Part shown: positions 39,901 through 46,432 of the stretch, piece after piece | How the letters are laid out: each line of letters opens with the position of its first letter | Numbering within the stretch: the first letter of the stretch is position 1 | Assembly: GCA_029962745.1 (NCBI GenBank) | Contig: CM057167.1 | Location: forward strand, 19,124,054-19,188,053 | DNA length: 64,000 nt | Source of the DNA: Echinometra lucunter | Taxonomy: Eukaryota; Echinodermata; Echinoidea; Camarodonta; Echinometridae | Direction of reading: 5' to 3' | Translations under genes and position numbers: made by a program | The notes under the pieces: model-generated | Told to the model about the DNA's origin: nothing | The model's input: only the letters and a program-made list of their open reading frames with translations | Databases searched by the model: none

Positions 39901-42900
39901 CTGGGCTGGGATTTGAACCCTGTACCTCATGATCTGCAGTCTGGAGACATATCCACAAGTCCATGACACCTCTAATATAATCACATTTTAAAACATATCT
40001 TTAGAATTACATGTATGATAATGATTAGCAGAAGATATCCACAGTAAAATTGTTTTTGAAAAAAAATCATTTGATGTGAATGCATGTTTTGAAAGGATAC
40101 AGTCTCTTATCTTTCCTCCGCATATAGAACCGGACTGTGTGAACTGGAGTTGAATGAACTTTCCAAAACGACTGGAGTTGTTGTTGTACACCGTCTTGGC
40201 GTTGCCGAAGGCTTCCATGATGGGGCTGGGCAGACAGGAAATGAGATGAACATTAATGTCAAATTGACAACTCTTTTGAAATAAGTGAAAGTGAATGAGG
40301 ACAAGTGAACTGAATGATGGACAGATGTCAGCAGCGAGGCAAGACATGAATGTACAATTAAGGAAAAATATCTCATTTTAAGAAATGGACAATAAGCACA
40401 GTATCAAGGAGAAAAAACAAAAAGAGAGGCATACATGTCGAGGATTTAGTGCAACAAAGGGCTATCTGCACTTTTCAGTCAAAATGAGGTTCTGATATCA
40501 AAAATGATCAATAAGAGACCAGGAACCCATTGGTAATAATGGTTTCTACAGCAAACTTTGCTACAGCAGGGTATCACCCAAAATAGGTATGGCCATCTGC
40601 ATTAAACCAGTGTTTTATTACATAACGTCATCGCAAGTTTTCTCAAAAGGCCAAAAACACAGATAGCCCTTTTTTGCACTAAACCTTCGATGTATCTAGA
40701 GGAAAAAGAAAGATAGAGAGACGGACAGATCGAGAAAAACAATGGAGAGAACAAGAGAGGTAAAACATAGTAATGAGATAAAAGACAATAGAGGCAGAGC
40801 TTTAAAACACATATAGAGAAAGCATTAAAGTTGCTATTCATAGGTTTTGAATATGCTGGAATTTCATATCAAAATAAAGTTTATGGTGCAAAAATCACTA
40901 TGAAACTGACTGAAACTTTTGAAAAGTAAATGGGAAACAAATATTGCCTGTCACAAATCGATAACATGGACCCCCAATGTTGCCTGTGCATACGTTGCCC
41001 AACTCGATGCGAGATCCGTGACGTCATCACATGGACAACAGCCTGTGATGTGGTGTGTTGTGTGAATGTGGTGAATGTGATGTGCTGTGTCCGAGTGAGT
41101 GATTAAAACGATGTTTCTGGATTGTTTGGATGAATTCATCATTTTGTGAATGTTTTCAAAGTATGTTTCAACCATTCTATTTAACATTATTCATATCATA
41201 ATGTCGGAGAAATTCTACAAATTAACGATGACTTTTTGCAATTAGAAAGGGAAAAAAATCCCATAATATAATAGAACAGTCTCCCTTGTACATGCTATGT
41301 AATGGTTGTGGGGCATACCATTTTAATTTTAGGGGTGTTATAATTCATGAAAGATGGAATACTTTGTTTTCTTGAATTTAAAATTGTTTTCTTGGTGAAC
41401 AGTTTGAACTTGTCTAAAGAAAATAAAGAAACGGTAATCACCTTACTGCTAATTTGTTTTTTTTCTTTTCTATTAAGTAGCTAATTTATATTTACATGTG
41501 CTTATAAGCTCAAGTTAACTTTTCCATACCGTGCATTTCAGTAGTCAATTGTTTGTATGTAGTAGGTAGGTGAGGTGAAGTAGGAGAGGGGAAGGTGAGA
41601 ATAATTTGGCTTGTAATTCAATTAGGCCTTTGGTGATAGTCTTAGCTCAGTTATAATTTCGTATCTGGGTTATTTTCACTGTTTCTTTACTTGAAAATCA
41701 TCATAACCTGCACTAGAAAAATAAATTCCTTGAAAAATATTTTTTGAATGAAATGCCTTATCGAAATCACGTTTTATCAGAGTATTACAAGAAAAAAATC
41801 CCTTGATAAAGACTTGAAGCTACGCTATAATGCAATACATGTATGATGTTCATCTCTACACCCCGGCTCTACACTATCTGAGATCAGTGGTGACGTCCAG
41901 TCTCTGTATACGCTAGATAGCCATTCCTATCATAATAAATACAAGATTTTAGAAAAGAGGAAAGTTGTAAATCAAGATAGTTTCTACAAGAAACATCAAT
42001 TTTCCTTAGACAACAATATTATCTAGGTAACTTTTACATACAATCATGATTTGTTGAGTGCGTCTCTTAATCAGTTCTGTCTCTTGAGAATTTTGATGCA
42101 ACGTCGTTTTGGGACGTAGTTTGACATTTGCATCCTGGCCGGGCTTGGTTTTCTTTGTCATTTTCATGTCAATATCCTACTTTAAATTCTGCTTTGACCA
42201 AAAAAGAAAAGAAAATCGACTCATCAGTGAGGTAATGTTAATATTAAGCCACTGCAGTTTTGCCTCCTCTCTTAATAACAGTATCTAAAATCCATCAAAA
42301 TTGCATGCGATCATCTCAATGCACAATGTTTTATTACGTGCAAGCGCTAGCTCGCCGCAGAGATCGTCCATGTGTCTACGTCATCATTGGGGGACCGTTT
42401 CACTCGCAGCCACTTCCGGGTTCTGAGAATCAGAGGGCGTTTTTGGAAAATGTGTTTTTAGATAATTTCTTGGAATTTACAGGAGCAATAATGAACACCA
42501 TTGTCTTCTACATACTTCCCTGTTTCCATCCATATATAATTAACCCTATTCCGTGATTTTCTTTGAATTTCACCTTTAAGAGGACAGGAATGATGAGAAA
42601 AGACTAAAAAAAATGAAGATCAACAGGAAAGAAATATAATACATTGAATGACAGGAATAATTGCTCCTATCCTAAATAACATTTCAAATTTGGATCTCAC
42701 CATACATACAGTACATGTATGTATCTCACTTTCAAATTCTGCAGTGTATTAAAGCTAAAACATTCACACAAATACAACACCTTTGAACAGGCCTATGACC
42801 ACATATCTGCAAATTTAATGACAATCTATGCACTTTTACGTGGAAACGCTTCAAAACAATTCTGCAGCAAATACATAAATATTGGGAACATCCATTTTCT

Positions 42901-45093
42901 CTCCCTTTCATTCATCATTTAGAAAGCATGAATTAAACTTCACTTCCTTATTTCTACTACAAATGACCCACTGTTGAGAGTCCCTTTAACCTACAAACAG
43001 AGTGTTTCTACTGGAATCAAGGTAATCGGTCTACCAGAAACCCGTTTCCTTCTTCTGTTAGATAACTATCTTCCATTCAGGCAGGAAGATTTGGGAGGAA
43101 ACATAGCAGCTTCCGATATGGTTAACATGATACTAGTCAGAGAGAAAACACATTACTAAAAAAAAAAGATATAAACACATGTCTATTCTCCCCACTGCCC
43201 TGAAGAGTGAGTTATGTTGGGTTAAGTACAAAAATGCATCAGTGTGCATCAAAAACATTAAAAACTATTATCTTGTACACATGTATACATGTATGTAATC
43301 TGGAAGCACTGACAAATATTGTTTCCATGAAATTATATAGTTTTTTTTTATATGATGTTTCTTTGCACAAATTTTTTCATTTGTCTAATGTGGTTACCTG
43401 CTCTGTGAAATGGAATTGGGAATTCTAAGGCAATGTATTTTCTGGAAGCACACAGCAAGCTACATGGGATAGAAATATGTGGTTAAGAGGGGAAAATGGA
43501 AGTCTAGCAGTCTCATGTAAAATTGTATGTTACCGCTTAAGTGAGCAAAATATAAGTGGTAAGCAAAAATTACACATGAAAACTCAAAAAATAGCTTGTT
43601 CTCTACATCAAATCCCAAAAGAGCATTTGTTATAAATGAAAAAAAATTTTATGCTGTGCCTGTGTATCTGTGACCAATAAGAAACTAACCTGCTCTGCAA
43701 AATGGCATCTTCAACTCTGATCTCCTGGACTCTGCCTGCCATTGCAACCTGGCTGAGCGCAGACAAGTAGTTGAGAATGAACTTTGTGCTCTCGGTTTTA
43801 CCAGCTCCGCTTTCACCACTGCATATGAAAAGGGGAAATTATATCACAATTAATCATTGTTTAACCCTTGCAATACAGAAGAGAGACAACTGAAAGAAAA
43901 TTTTGAGGCAAATCTAAACACAAATCTAAAAATGAGATGTGCCGTCTGATTAACATGAATAATATTAAACATGAATAAAAGAGCAACAAGTCTATGGTGA
44001 AGTGAATGGGACTTAACCTCCAAAGAACGTTGGCTGGCGTAGACACAGTAAAGTTTGAAAAAAATGAGATAGTGAGGGGACAAATTACAAATATTTGGAA
44101 GTTGAGATTACTATATGATATGGAAATCTCCCACTGCAATACAGTCATCTCTGATTAGCATTGCAGTCATGAAAGACTGGAATACATTTTTTCACTTCTG
44201 ATACTGTTTCATACTTTTCTTACTGTTTTAATACATCTTAAGAGTGGAAATTAATTGAAATAAATGAACTATTCACCTGATTAAAACACACTGGTTCTCC
44301 CCCTTTTTCCACATGGAATAGTAGCAGTCATTAGCGATGGCGAAAATGTGAGGGGGGCACTCCCCGATGTGTTTCTTGTTGTAGGCTTGCATGACATCAT
44401 CTCCGTATATACCAGCGATGGTCTTGTAAGGGTTGACGGCACAAAGGATGGAGCCAATGTAGGTCTGGTATATTGAGATAAAAAATTAAGATGGATAAAT
44501 ATTTAACAATATTCAAACAATATTCAAACAATATTATGATTTAATGGAACACATGTATTCCATATGTATTTTGACTTGCATAAATAAGAAAAGTAAGTAT
44601 GGCTAGTAATCACCTGCTCCTGAATAAGTTTACGGAAAATGTACTTATATATGATTTGCACATGCCCTTTAAAGCAGCTTCGATTGCTCTACCCATCCTG
44701 AAAAATGTGACAGAATTTGTTTTATGTAAAAATTAAGAAAGTTTGATTGTCTGTACATACATGTAAGAGGATCTACATGCATCGAAGGCCATGACACATT
44801 TTGTCTTTATATCTTTATCTCTTCTTTCTTGCTGTCAGTCTGGAAGTCTGTTTCTTGCAGCCATTTTAAGTCCAAAAAAATTTCATTGTTCGTGTATCAC
44901 AACAACTTGCGAGGACATGTACACTGTTCTTATATCCCCCCTCCCCATAAAAAATGTCCTGGGTATTACTTACATAAATCTTGTCTGCATCATAACGCAG
45001 CTTGATGTTATCCAGTATGCTGCCCTCGTGCAGCTCCTGCATTTTCGCCATGTCCTCCAGCCCCACGCCATCTTGCAAGACAGTTGTTGCCAT
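7372..45093 (-). CDS. MYO10: Myosin-X-like unconventional myosin, motor domain (15 exons, 3' part beyond window)
   Basis: Actin-based ATPase motor. The best match I recognise is class X myosin, which moves along actin bundles to filopodial tips. The spliced model joins 15 exons with consistent phases and gives 594 residues once one extra base in exon 9 is discounted. Seen in order: P-loop GESGAGKT (about residues 104-111), switch [11 protein letters not shown] (160-169), [17 protein letters not shown] (193-209), switch II DIFGFE (379-384), [18 protein letters not shown], loop 2 (about 540-560) and actin-binding [12 protein letters not shown]...FVRCVKPN (568-590). Class X assignment rests on stretches such as [30 protein letters not shown] and IYDLFENV, recalled from vertebrate MYO10. 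The remaining motor, IQ, PH and MyTH4-FERM parts should lie left of position 1. All introns have GT-AG ends. The symbol is by homology; orthology is not proven. Confidence 0.9.
7549..8026 (+). mobile_element. GGTACCC-palindrome MITE, copy 2
   Basis: Begins TTTAAAGGGGGTACCCAATG and ends GTGTAATCACTTTAA. The short imperfect TIRs TTAAAGGGGGTAC / TTAAAGTGATTAC lie next to TTAA, a piggyBac-like target. The centre holds a perfect 30-bp palindrome (GGTACCCACTTTGAC plus its complement), about 7726-7755. Confidence 0.8.
8621..8747 (-). CDS. MYO10: Myosin-X-like exon 14 (loop 2, Gly/Lys-rich)
   Basis: Encodes (R)[17 protein letters not shown], then eight glycines, then [17 protein letters not shown]. 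It matches the class X segment [10 protein letters not shown]...VSSQFK. Between them is loop 2, the actin-contact surface loop, here unusually made of a Gly8 run plus a Lys/Arg cluster. It has acceptor ATTACAG and donor GTAAGG, and ends in phase 0. Confidence 0.94.
8868..9000. repeat. Degenerate GATA microsatellite
   Basis: Runs of GATAGATA and GACAGATAGA variants in intron 13. Confidence 0.8.
9001..10732. other. Intron 13, left part, no feature seen
   Basis: AT-rich intron sequence with poly(A) and poly(G) runs (9488-9499, 9999-10016). No coding exon or clear repeat recognised. Confidence 0.5.
10733..10925 (-). repeat. tRNA-derived SINE
   Basis: The minus strand starts GGTGTTGTGGCTCAGTGGAT (Pol III A box TGGCTCAGTGG), followed by GGTTCAGATCC (B box). 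The tail CTTTGGTAAGACATGAATCTACATTTGCC resembles the tails of the copies at 25083 and 39758. It is not an intact tRNA: no acceptor stem closes. Confidence 0.75.
11240..11335 (+). mobile_element. Family B short MITE
   Basis: CTAACTTGTTGAACATGATT .. TCAGTGTTCAATGGGTTAA; the ends are inverted relative to each other (TTGAAC / GTTCAA). It lies in intron 13. Confidence 0.7.
11336..13724. other. Intron 13, middle part, no gene recognised
   Basis: Mostly AT-rich. 12990-13330 is more GC-rich with a 79-codon plus-strand frame (13102-13341) that has no recognisable domain and no conserved signal I can see. Confidence 0.5.
13725..14260. repeat. Purine-rich low-complexity tract
   Basis: GGAGGAAGGGGA-type purines on the plus strand over about 540 bp in intron 13. 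The long frames on both strands are Arg/Glu/Gly or Ser/Pro/Phe-rich artefacts. Confidence 0.9.
14747..14984. mobile_element. MITE with TGACATTTGCTCC TIRs, CCTAA-rich core and 9-bp flanking repeat
   Basis: TGACATTTGCTCC (14763) and GGAGCAAATGTCA (ending 14968) are inverted, with a second inner pair ATTGCTCC / GGAGCAAT. The core carries CCTAACCC-like repeats. AACTGGGAC occurs at 14747-14755 and 14976-14984, a likely 9-bp target duplication. Confidence 0.75.
15000..17134. other. Intron 13, no feature seen
   Basis: AT-rich sequence with short CA runs (14671, 16090). No coding signal recognised. Confidence 0.5.
17135..17612. repeat. Three tandem 160-bp units
   Basis: Units start at about 17135, 17295 and 17454 with GTAGGTG.GTGAATGAGAAT. 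They share TATCTTTCTGTTTTTGGTGG and CGCATGC/TGCATGC-rich ends. Non-coding, in intron 13. Confidence 0.85.
18675..18748 (+). mobile_element. Family B short MITE (partial)
   Basis: CCATAGACCCTAGCACAAGT .. GGTATTCAACGGGTTAA matches the right part of the family B unit. Confidence 0.6.
19423..19456. repeat. (GAA)n tract at the exon 13 donor
   Basis: GAAGAAGAA... runs up to within a few bases of the exon 13 donor, so the intron begins GTAAGATTTC followed by (UUC)n in RNA. Confidence 0.9.
19461..19612 (-). CDS. MYO10: Myosin-X-like exon 13
   Basis: Encodes [20 protein letters not shown], then [19 protein letters not shown], ending [10 protein letters not shown] plus two bases. [10 protein letters not shown] and EKNRDT are strongly conserved in myosins. 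The acceptor is TTTCCTAG. The donor GTAAGA is followed at once by a long (TTC)n tract in the transcript strand. The intron after it is about 10.7 kb. Confidence 0.95.
19691..19752. repeat. 62-bp near-perfect palindrome
   Basis: TATATACATATTTTAATGAG .. CTCATTAAAATATGTATATA with GTGTAC/GTACAC inward; only the centre is mismatched. Related arms recur to 19836. It lies about 80 nt upstream of the exon 13 acceptor. Confidence 0.85.
20475..20567 (-). CDS. MYO10: Myosin-X-like exon 12
   Basis: Encodes [20 protein letters not shown] followed by [11 protein letters not shown], the conserved LLDEE..FPKGTD lower-50-kDa segment. It is 31 codons in phase 0, with acceptor CTTTTCAG and donor GTGAGA. Confidence 0.95.
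20751..21003. mobile_element. MITE with GGGTGTGCCACT TIRs
   Basis: GGGTGTGCCACT at the left and AGTGGCACACCC at the right bound about 253 bp. The interior has ATGTTTAGGGATTTCT twice, resembling the GTTTAGGGT motif of the 53752 element. It is in intron 11. Confidence 0.7.
21066..21178 (+). repeat. Dispersed repeat (AACAGGC..AATTTCAATCTGG), copy 1
   Basis: Shares AACAGGC, CCTAAAATT-AGGTC and TTTCAATCTGG blocks in order with 28209-28332. The family is unknown. Confidence 0.65.
21308..21475 (-). CDS. MYO10: Myosin-X-like exon 11 (relay helix)
   Basis: Encodes [20 protein letters not shown], then [19 protein letters not shown], ending with [10 protein letters not shown]. This is the relay helix and loop that pass nucleotide-site movement to the converter. 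It is 56 codons, phase 0 at both ends, with acceptor TTTGTAG and donor GTAGGT. Confidence 0.96.
22169..22315 (-). CDS. MYO10: Myosin-X-like exon 10 (switch II)
   Basis: Encodes [20 protein letters not shown], then a linker, then [19 protein letters not shown] is switch II, and SRDSLAM precedes the following helix. It is 147 nt, exactly 49 codons, phase 0 at both ends, with acceptor CTCTGTAG and donor GTAACT. Confidence 0.96.
22958..23128. mobile_element. Foldback MITE, CAAATAATGCACAGAT TIRs
   Basis: CAAATAATGCACAGAT (22958-22973) and ATCTGTGCATTATTTG (23113-23128) are perfect 16-bp inverted repeats, extended inward by GTTAGTG / CACTAAC. The core has a second hairpin (GCAAGCACC..GTGCTAGTTGC). 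Confidence 0.8.
23878..23945 (-). pseudogene. Decayed copy of exon 9 3' half (copy 2)
   Basis: The minus strand reads ..AATCTTAGGAGAGAAGAAG then TCATTAGTACACCC.., closely matching the 3' end of exon 9 including the donor region (..CATGTAGG against ..CAGGTAGG). It encodes [15 protein letters not shown] without the extra base seen in exon 9. The 5' half of the exon, including an acceptor, is not recognisable, so it is unlikely to work as an alternative exon. Confidence 0.7.
24012..24098 (-). pseudogene. Decayed copy of exon 9 3' half (copy 1)
   Basis: The minus strand has CCATGGATGAACTTGCACAG followed by AAGAGAAGAATTCTCAGGG, aligning with exon 9 CTCATGGATGCCCTTACACAG/AAGACAAGAACTCTTAGGG. It continues through a GTCATCAGT-like segment to ..ACCAGGT. 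It has small indels and frame breaks. It lies between exon 9 and copy 2, amid degenerate CTGAACTG/CTGCACTG repeats. Confidence 0.7.
24178..24326. mobile_element. Foldback MITE, GGGCCCTG family (copy 1)
   Basis: About 149 bp whose ends are inverted copies built on CAACTTGTTATC / GATAACAAGTT and a terminal GGGCCCTGTTTCAT-type sequence. The same element is at 59490-59634, with matching internal text (gccactgaaatccttgcatc / its complement). Confidence 0.8.
24505..24624 (-). CDS. MYO10: Myosin-X-like exon 9 (HCM loop) with an in-exon frameshift
   Basis: Encodes (A)[20 protein letters not shown] followed by [13 protein letters not shown]. The frame then slips: PLDLDQ, which should follow, lies in the next frame. 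Without the single base at 24523 the exon would be 119 nt, keep [19 protein letters not shown] and join exon 10 in phase. As given it is 120 nt and out of frame. Acceptor TTCACAG and donor GTAGGA look normal. The region is the actin-facing HCM loop, including the presumed TEDS-rule acidic position (Glu of RGE). The cause could be assembly error, a null allele or a real lesion. Confidence 0.88.
25083..25197 (+). repeat. tRNA-derived SINE
   Basis: GTGCAGTGGTCTAGTGGATA has A-box character, and GGGCTTCAAATCCC is a B-box-like sequence. The tail CTTTGGCAAGATATTAATCT is shared with the other copies. It is followed directly by the MITE at 25198. Confidence 0.7.
25198..25685 (+). mobile_element. GGTACCC-palindrome MITE, copy 3
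   Basis: Same sequence as the 7549 element along its full length: CCCAATGCTGAAACAATG.., GACCCCTCAGCTGTGACCC.., TAATCACTTTAA. The central palindrome has an extra TCAAAATGACG between its arms. It lies in intron 8 directly after a tRNA-derived SINE. Confidence 0.8.
25867..25996 (-). CDS. MYO10: Myosin-X-like exon 8
   Basis: Encodes [20 protein letters not shown] followed by [23 protein letters not shown] plus one base. ILHIGNIKF is the usual upper-50-kDa motif, and ITAGGAQV matches class X specifically. It has acceptor TTCCTAG and donor GTAAGT. Confidence 0.94.
26064..26329. mobile_element. Foldback MITE with about 55-bp TIRs
   Basis: GCCAGCATCTGTGATGTCAT.. and ..ATGACATCACAAATGCTGGC, continuing inward as CGTGGACAAC and TTCATTTTGTAC with few mismatches. 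It is in intron 7. Confidence 0.85.
26743..26846 (-). CDS. MYO10: Myosin-X-like exon 7
   Basis: Encodes (G)[18 protein letters not shown] followed by [25 protein letters not shown] closely follows the class X sequence. The exon lies in the upper-50-kDa region. It has acceptor GCTTTTAG and donor GTAATT, and ends in phase 0. Confidence 0.93.
27520..27920. repeat. Purine-rich low-complexity tract with (GGAA)n
   Basis: GGAAGGAAGGAAGGAAGGAA at 27600-27625 lies within a wider GA-rich region in intron 6. Overlapping Phe/Ser/Leu-rich minus-strand frames are artefacts. Confidence 0.9.
28209..28332 (+). repeat. Dispersed repeat (AACAGGC..AATTTCAATCTGG), copy 2
   Basis: Direct, diverged copy of 21066-21178, in intron 6. 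Confidence 0.65.
28333..31005. other. Intron 6 interior, no gene recognised
   Basis: AT-rich with poly(C) (29750-29766), poly(G) (30571-30586) and short TTG repeats. No exon recognised. Confidence 0.5.
31006..31581. mobile_element. Foldback element with CCCC-CTTTCAGACG TIRs and TACGACGTAT repeats
   Basis: CCCCACTTTCAGACG (31006-31020) and CGTCTGAAAGCGGGG (31567-31581) are inverted ends. Inside, TACGACGTAT, CATACGTCGTAT and GGATATAGGA recur many times in both orientations, giving nested hairpins. It is in intron 6. Confidence 0.8.
31621..31657. repeat. Abutting homopolymers C/A/G
   Basis: About ten C, nineteen A and six G in direct succession. Unusual, and possibly an assembly or slippage artefact. 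Confidence 0.8.
31850..32260 (+). mobile_element. Family A MITE, diverged copy
   Basis: Shares TTATTTGATCAGC..CTTCAAATTGGCAAC, AGCATCAAACAA..TGATGCAACCAAAAT and CTGTCATGAATGGGTG with the elements at 49229 and 56673. The left terminus is lost or degenerate. Confidence 0.7.
33026..33297. repeat. (CAT)n microsatellite
   Basis: CATCAT with CAC/ATT interruptions, ending in a long pure run at 33249-33297. It produces a His/Ile open frame that is not a gene. It is in intron 6. Confidence 0.95.
33488..33572 (-). CDS. MYO10: Myosin-X-like exon 6
   Basis: Encodes [18 protein letters not shown] followed by [10 protein letters not shown], the conserved helix after the switch I region. The ERNYHIFY core is diagnostic of myosin motors. 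It has acceptor TTTTTTAG and donor GTAACA. It starts in phase 0 directly after the microexon and ends with one base of a Gly codon. Confidence 0.95.
33868..33901. repeat. (AT)n microsatellite
   Basis: Pure AT dinucleotides, about 17 units, in intron 5. Confidence 0.95.
34420..34990. repeat. Purine-rich minisatellite, about 165-bp unit, over three copies
   Basis: GAGATGGAGTGAGA..GGGGTAGTAAGAC recurs near 34526, 34692 and 34856, and AACAATAAAAACATG..GGACAGTGGA near 34583, 34747 and 34911. In the transcript strand it is CU-rich and starts about 50 nt after the microexon donor. The longest open frames of the window (215 and 210 codons) are artefacts of it. Confidence 0.9.
35041..35054 (-). CDS. 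MYO10: Myosin-X-like exon 5, 14-nt microexon (YLLEK)
   Basis: ACCTTCTTGAAAAG is preceded by GGATAG and followed by a strong donor GTGAGTGA. Joined to the single T ending exon 4 it reads TAC CTT CTT GAA AAG, giving GGKIRD-YLLEK-NRVVGQ across exons 4-6. This matches the conserved motor sequence GGRIVDYLLEKNRVV. Both phases fit exactly (1 in, 0 out). Upstream TCCTTAAT (35086-35079) or TTCCTAAAA (35079-35071) could be the U12 branch site. It was found by phase and family conservation, so a chance match is possible but unlikely. Confidence 0.85.
35685..39454. mobile_element. 3.77-kb element with 30-bp TIRs and internal GTAACGTA motif arrays
   Basis: Left end 35685-35714 and right end 39425-39454 are inverted copies matching at 28 of 30 bases; both contain CAAAACCACTAT and TCGGCGCAATT. 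TGTCGCCA occurs three times near the left end (35727, 35902, 36067; spacing 175 and 165). At least twelve near-palindromic GTAACRTAMGTT motifs are spread through the body: 36086, 36273, 36427, 36442, 36785, 36808, 37189, 38499, 38868, 38890, 39247 and a weaker one at 37170. No convincing transposase frame was seen, so it looks non-autonomous. It sits wholly inside the U12-type intron 4. No clear target-site duplication was found. Confidence 0.75.
39758..39974 (-). repeat. tRNA-derived SINE
   Basis: The minus strand has GAGGTGTCATGGACTTGTGG and GGTTCAAATCCCAGC (B box), then the shared tail CTTTGGCAAGACATTAGTCT and a longer 3' body. It lies in intron 3. Confidence 0.7.
40092..40100 (-). promoter_or_regulatory. 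U12-type 5' splice site of intron 4
   Basis: On the minus strand the intron begins GTATCCTTT, identical to the minor-spliceosome donor consensus (R-TATCCTTT). It follows ...AGA GAC T of exon 4. The other end of the intron is at 35055. Confidence 0.85.
40101..40225 (-). CDS. MYO10: Myosin-X-like exon 4 (switch I), ends at a U12-type donor
   Basis: Encodes (S)[20 protein letters not shown]...[15 protein letters not shown] plus one base. [10 protein letters not shown] is switch I, which contacts the nucleotide gamma-phosphate. The exon ends ...GAC T and is followed by GTATCCTTT (40100-40092), the textbook U12-dependent donor. No ordinary U2 donor nearby keeps the myosin sequence. The phase-1 end requires two more bases before LLEK, and the microexon at 35054-35041 supplies exactly these. 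Confidence 0.93.
40436..40692. mobile_element. Foldback MITE, TTTAGTGCAA TIRs
   Basis: TTTAGTGCAACAAAGGGCTA.. and ..TAGCCCTTTTTTGCACTAAA are inverted ends, with the outer TCGAGG / CCTTCGA also pairing. It is in intron 3. Confidence 0.8.
40700..43689. other. Intron 3 interior, no gene recognised
   Basis: Includes a GTGATGTG-rich patch (41040-41095) and a CpG-richer unique patch (42340-42430) with CACTTCCGGG. The latter could be an ETS-type site but is unsupported otherwise. Confidence 0.4.
43690..43818 (-). CDS. MYO10: Myosin-X-like exon 3 (P-loop)
   Basis: Encodes [20 protein letters not shown]...RVEDAILQS. It carries the ATP-binding P-loop GESGAGKT and the following helix. The segment [15 protein letters not shown] corresponds to the variable loop 1 region, which tunes ADP release in myosins. 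It has an acceptor ATGCAG and a donor GTTAGT, and both ends split codons after two bases. Confidence 0.95.
44277..44464 (-). CDS. MYO10: Myosin-X-like exon 2
   Basis: Encodes [18 protein letters not shown]...[29 protein letters not shown]. This is the N-terminal part of the motor up to the strand before the P-loop. NPYKTIAG and PPHIFAIAN are near-invariant in myosins. It has an acceptor ..CCAG and a donor GTGAAT, enters in phase 0 and leaves with two bases of the Ser codon that opens the P-loop. Confidence 0.95.
44974..45093 (-). CDS. MYO10: Myosin-X-like exon 1 (first coding exon found; possible start)
   Basis: Encodes 40 residues from [20 protein letters not shown] to ...RYDADKIY, matching the segment just before the TYIGSIL strand of the motor. 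It ends in phase 0 at a GTAAGT donor. The ATG at 45093 sits in a near-ideal context (GTCACCATGG), and an in-frame TAA lies 33 codons upstream (45192-45190) with no ATG between, so this could be the true start. The alternative is that the exon extends upstream to an acceptor near 45138-45141 and an SH3-like exon lies further right, as in vertebrate MYO10. Exon identity is firm; the start is not. Confidence 0.85.
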
Positions 45094-45360
45094 GGTGACC
45101 TTCACCACCAGGCCACACCCGGATTCAGAACAACCTACTGCTCTTGTTTTCCCTCTCAAGAGGAGTTCAGTTGAAAACTTCCAAGCACTTTAATTCATCA
45201 GTACAGTTGTCTCCTCTGGCGGCAATCGCTCATCAAATGTTGACTCTGTACTGCACGATGTACGAACCTCGATCCCTAACTTGTTTTCGTGCTAGTAGTC
45301 CTCGTCGAGCTGAAATTCCAGATGCATTTTACTCCCTCAGTTCCTGGAGGTTAAGATAAT
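45094..45360 (-). promoter_or_regulatory. Possible 5' UTR / promoter-proximal region of the myosin gene
   Basis: This stretch just upstream of exon 1 is unique and richer in G+C and CpG than its surroundings. It contains no recognised repeat and is separated from the ATG at 45093 by an in-frame stop. That fits a 5' UTR with a nearby transcription start, but no TATA box or initiator was confidently seen. It could instead be intron upstream of an internal exon 1. Confidence 0.3.
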
Positions 45361-46077
45361 AAAGAAAAAAACAAAGAATGATAGGGAGGAAAACAACGAT
45401 TGAGGCAGAGGGTTTCACATGACATGAGAAAAAACAAGATGAAGACAGTATATTTGTTTGGCGTAACTCTGACCTCAGGTATAGGTTTACACCCGGTGTT
45501 GATTGTTAAGAATGAATTCTAAATATTACTCCCAAGCCATAATGAAACCAAGGAAGTCTGACAATAAACATTTCCCTGATGAAAACTAAACTTCCTTGAT
45601 ATGATAGCAACATGTATGCCTGCAGTTGTAAAAAGGCATATTACTTCTGGAAGTTTCAGGAAACAGTGTCAAAACACTGTATACACATCTCAAGTGTAAT
45701 CTTAAATCAACAGCTCCACAAAACAAAAATGAATTTACCAATTGATAGTATAATATTGATTTTATGATTAATTGCTAAACTTTACATTCCTGGAAACCTG
45801 GTGTTAATGATTTAGAATACATGTAGATACAAAATAACTTCCTGGCCTGAAGTGCACAAAACTAGAGGAAGTTAGTATGGTAATAAAGTCTGACCTTTAC
45901 ACAAAGTTACTTGCGAAAGTGAAAAAGGGCATTTTAAAAGCAAATACTGGTACACTGTACAGTATACCTCTCAAGTAGATTTACATCAGCTGTGGATTAC
46001 CAGAAATGGATTCTGAATATTTCTCTACGACAGCAATAAAAAATAAACTTCTTGAACAAGGGAATCATTACGTATAG

Positions 46078-46432
46078 CTTTAACTTATTAATGACCAGAA
46101 GCTCTGTTTGATATTCTTTTCTTCTTCAAATTGGTAACACCTGTATTTTTCTTGTACCTTTTTCTTATAAAAGTCCTTTATCTGAAATGAACATAAATTG
46201 ACAGAATATTATGTTGAGTAGTTAGAAAGTTACCAATTAGCATGAAAAACAACGATCTTGAACATTTCACCACATTACCAATTTAAAAATCTTTCGTAAT
46301 TATTTTCCTCTAACAAATTTCAGCATCGAATAACAAATACTGATGCAACCAAAATGAGAATGTTATATGTGGATTTTTTATATTTTTGCTCATGCATCTG
46401 GCATGTTTTTTTAGTATGGTAATAAAGTTTGA
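46078..46432 (+). mobile_element. Family A MITE, diverged copy (tandem, first)
   Basis: Contains TTCTTCTTCAAATTGGTAACACC, TGATGCAACCAAAATGAG and GCTCATGCATCTGGCATG in family A order. The right end is truncated where the next copy starts. Confidence 0.65.
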
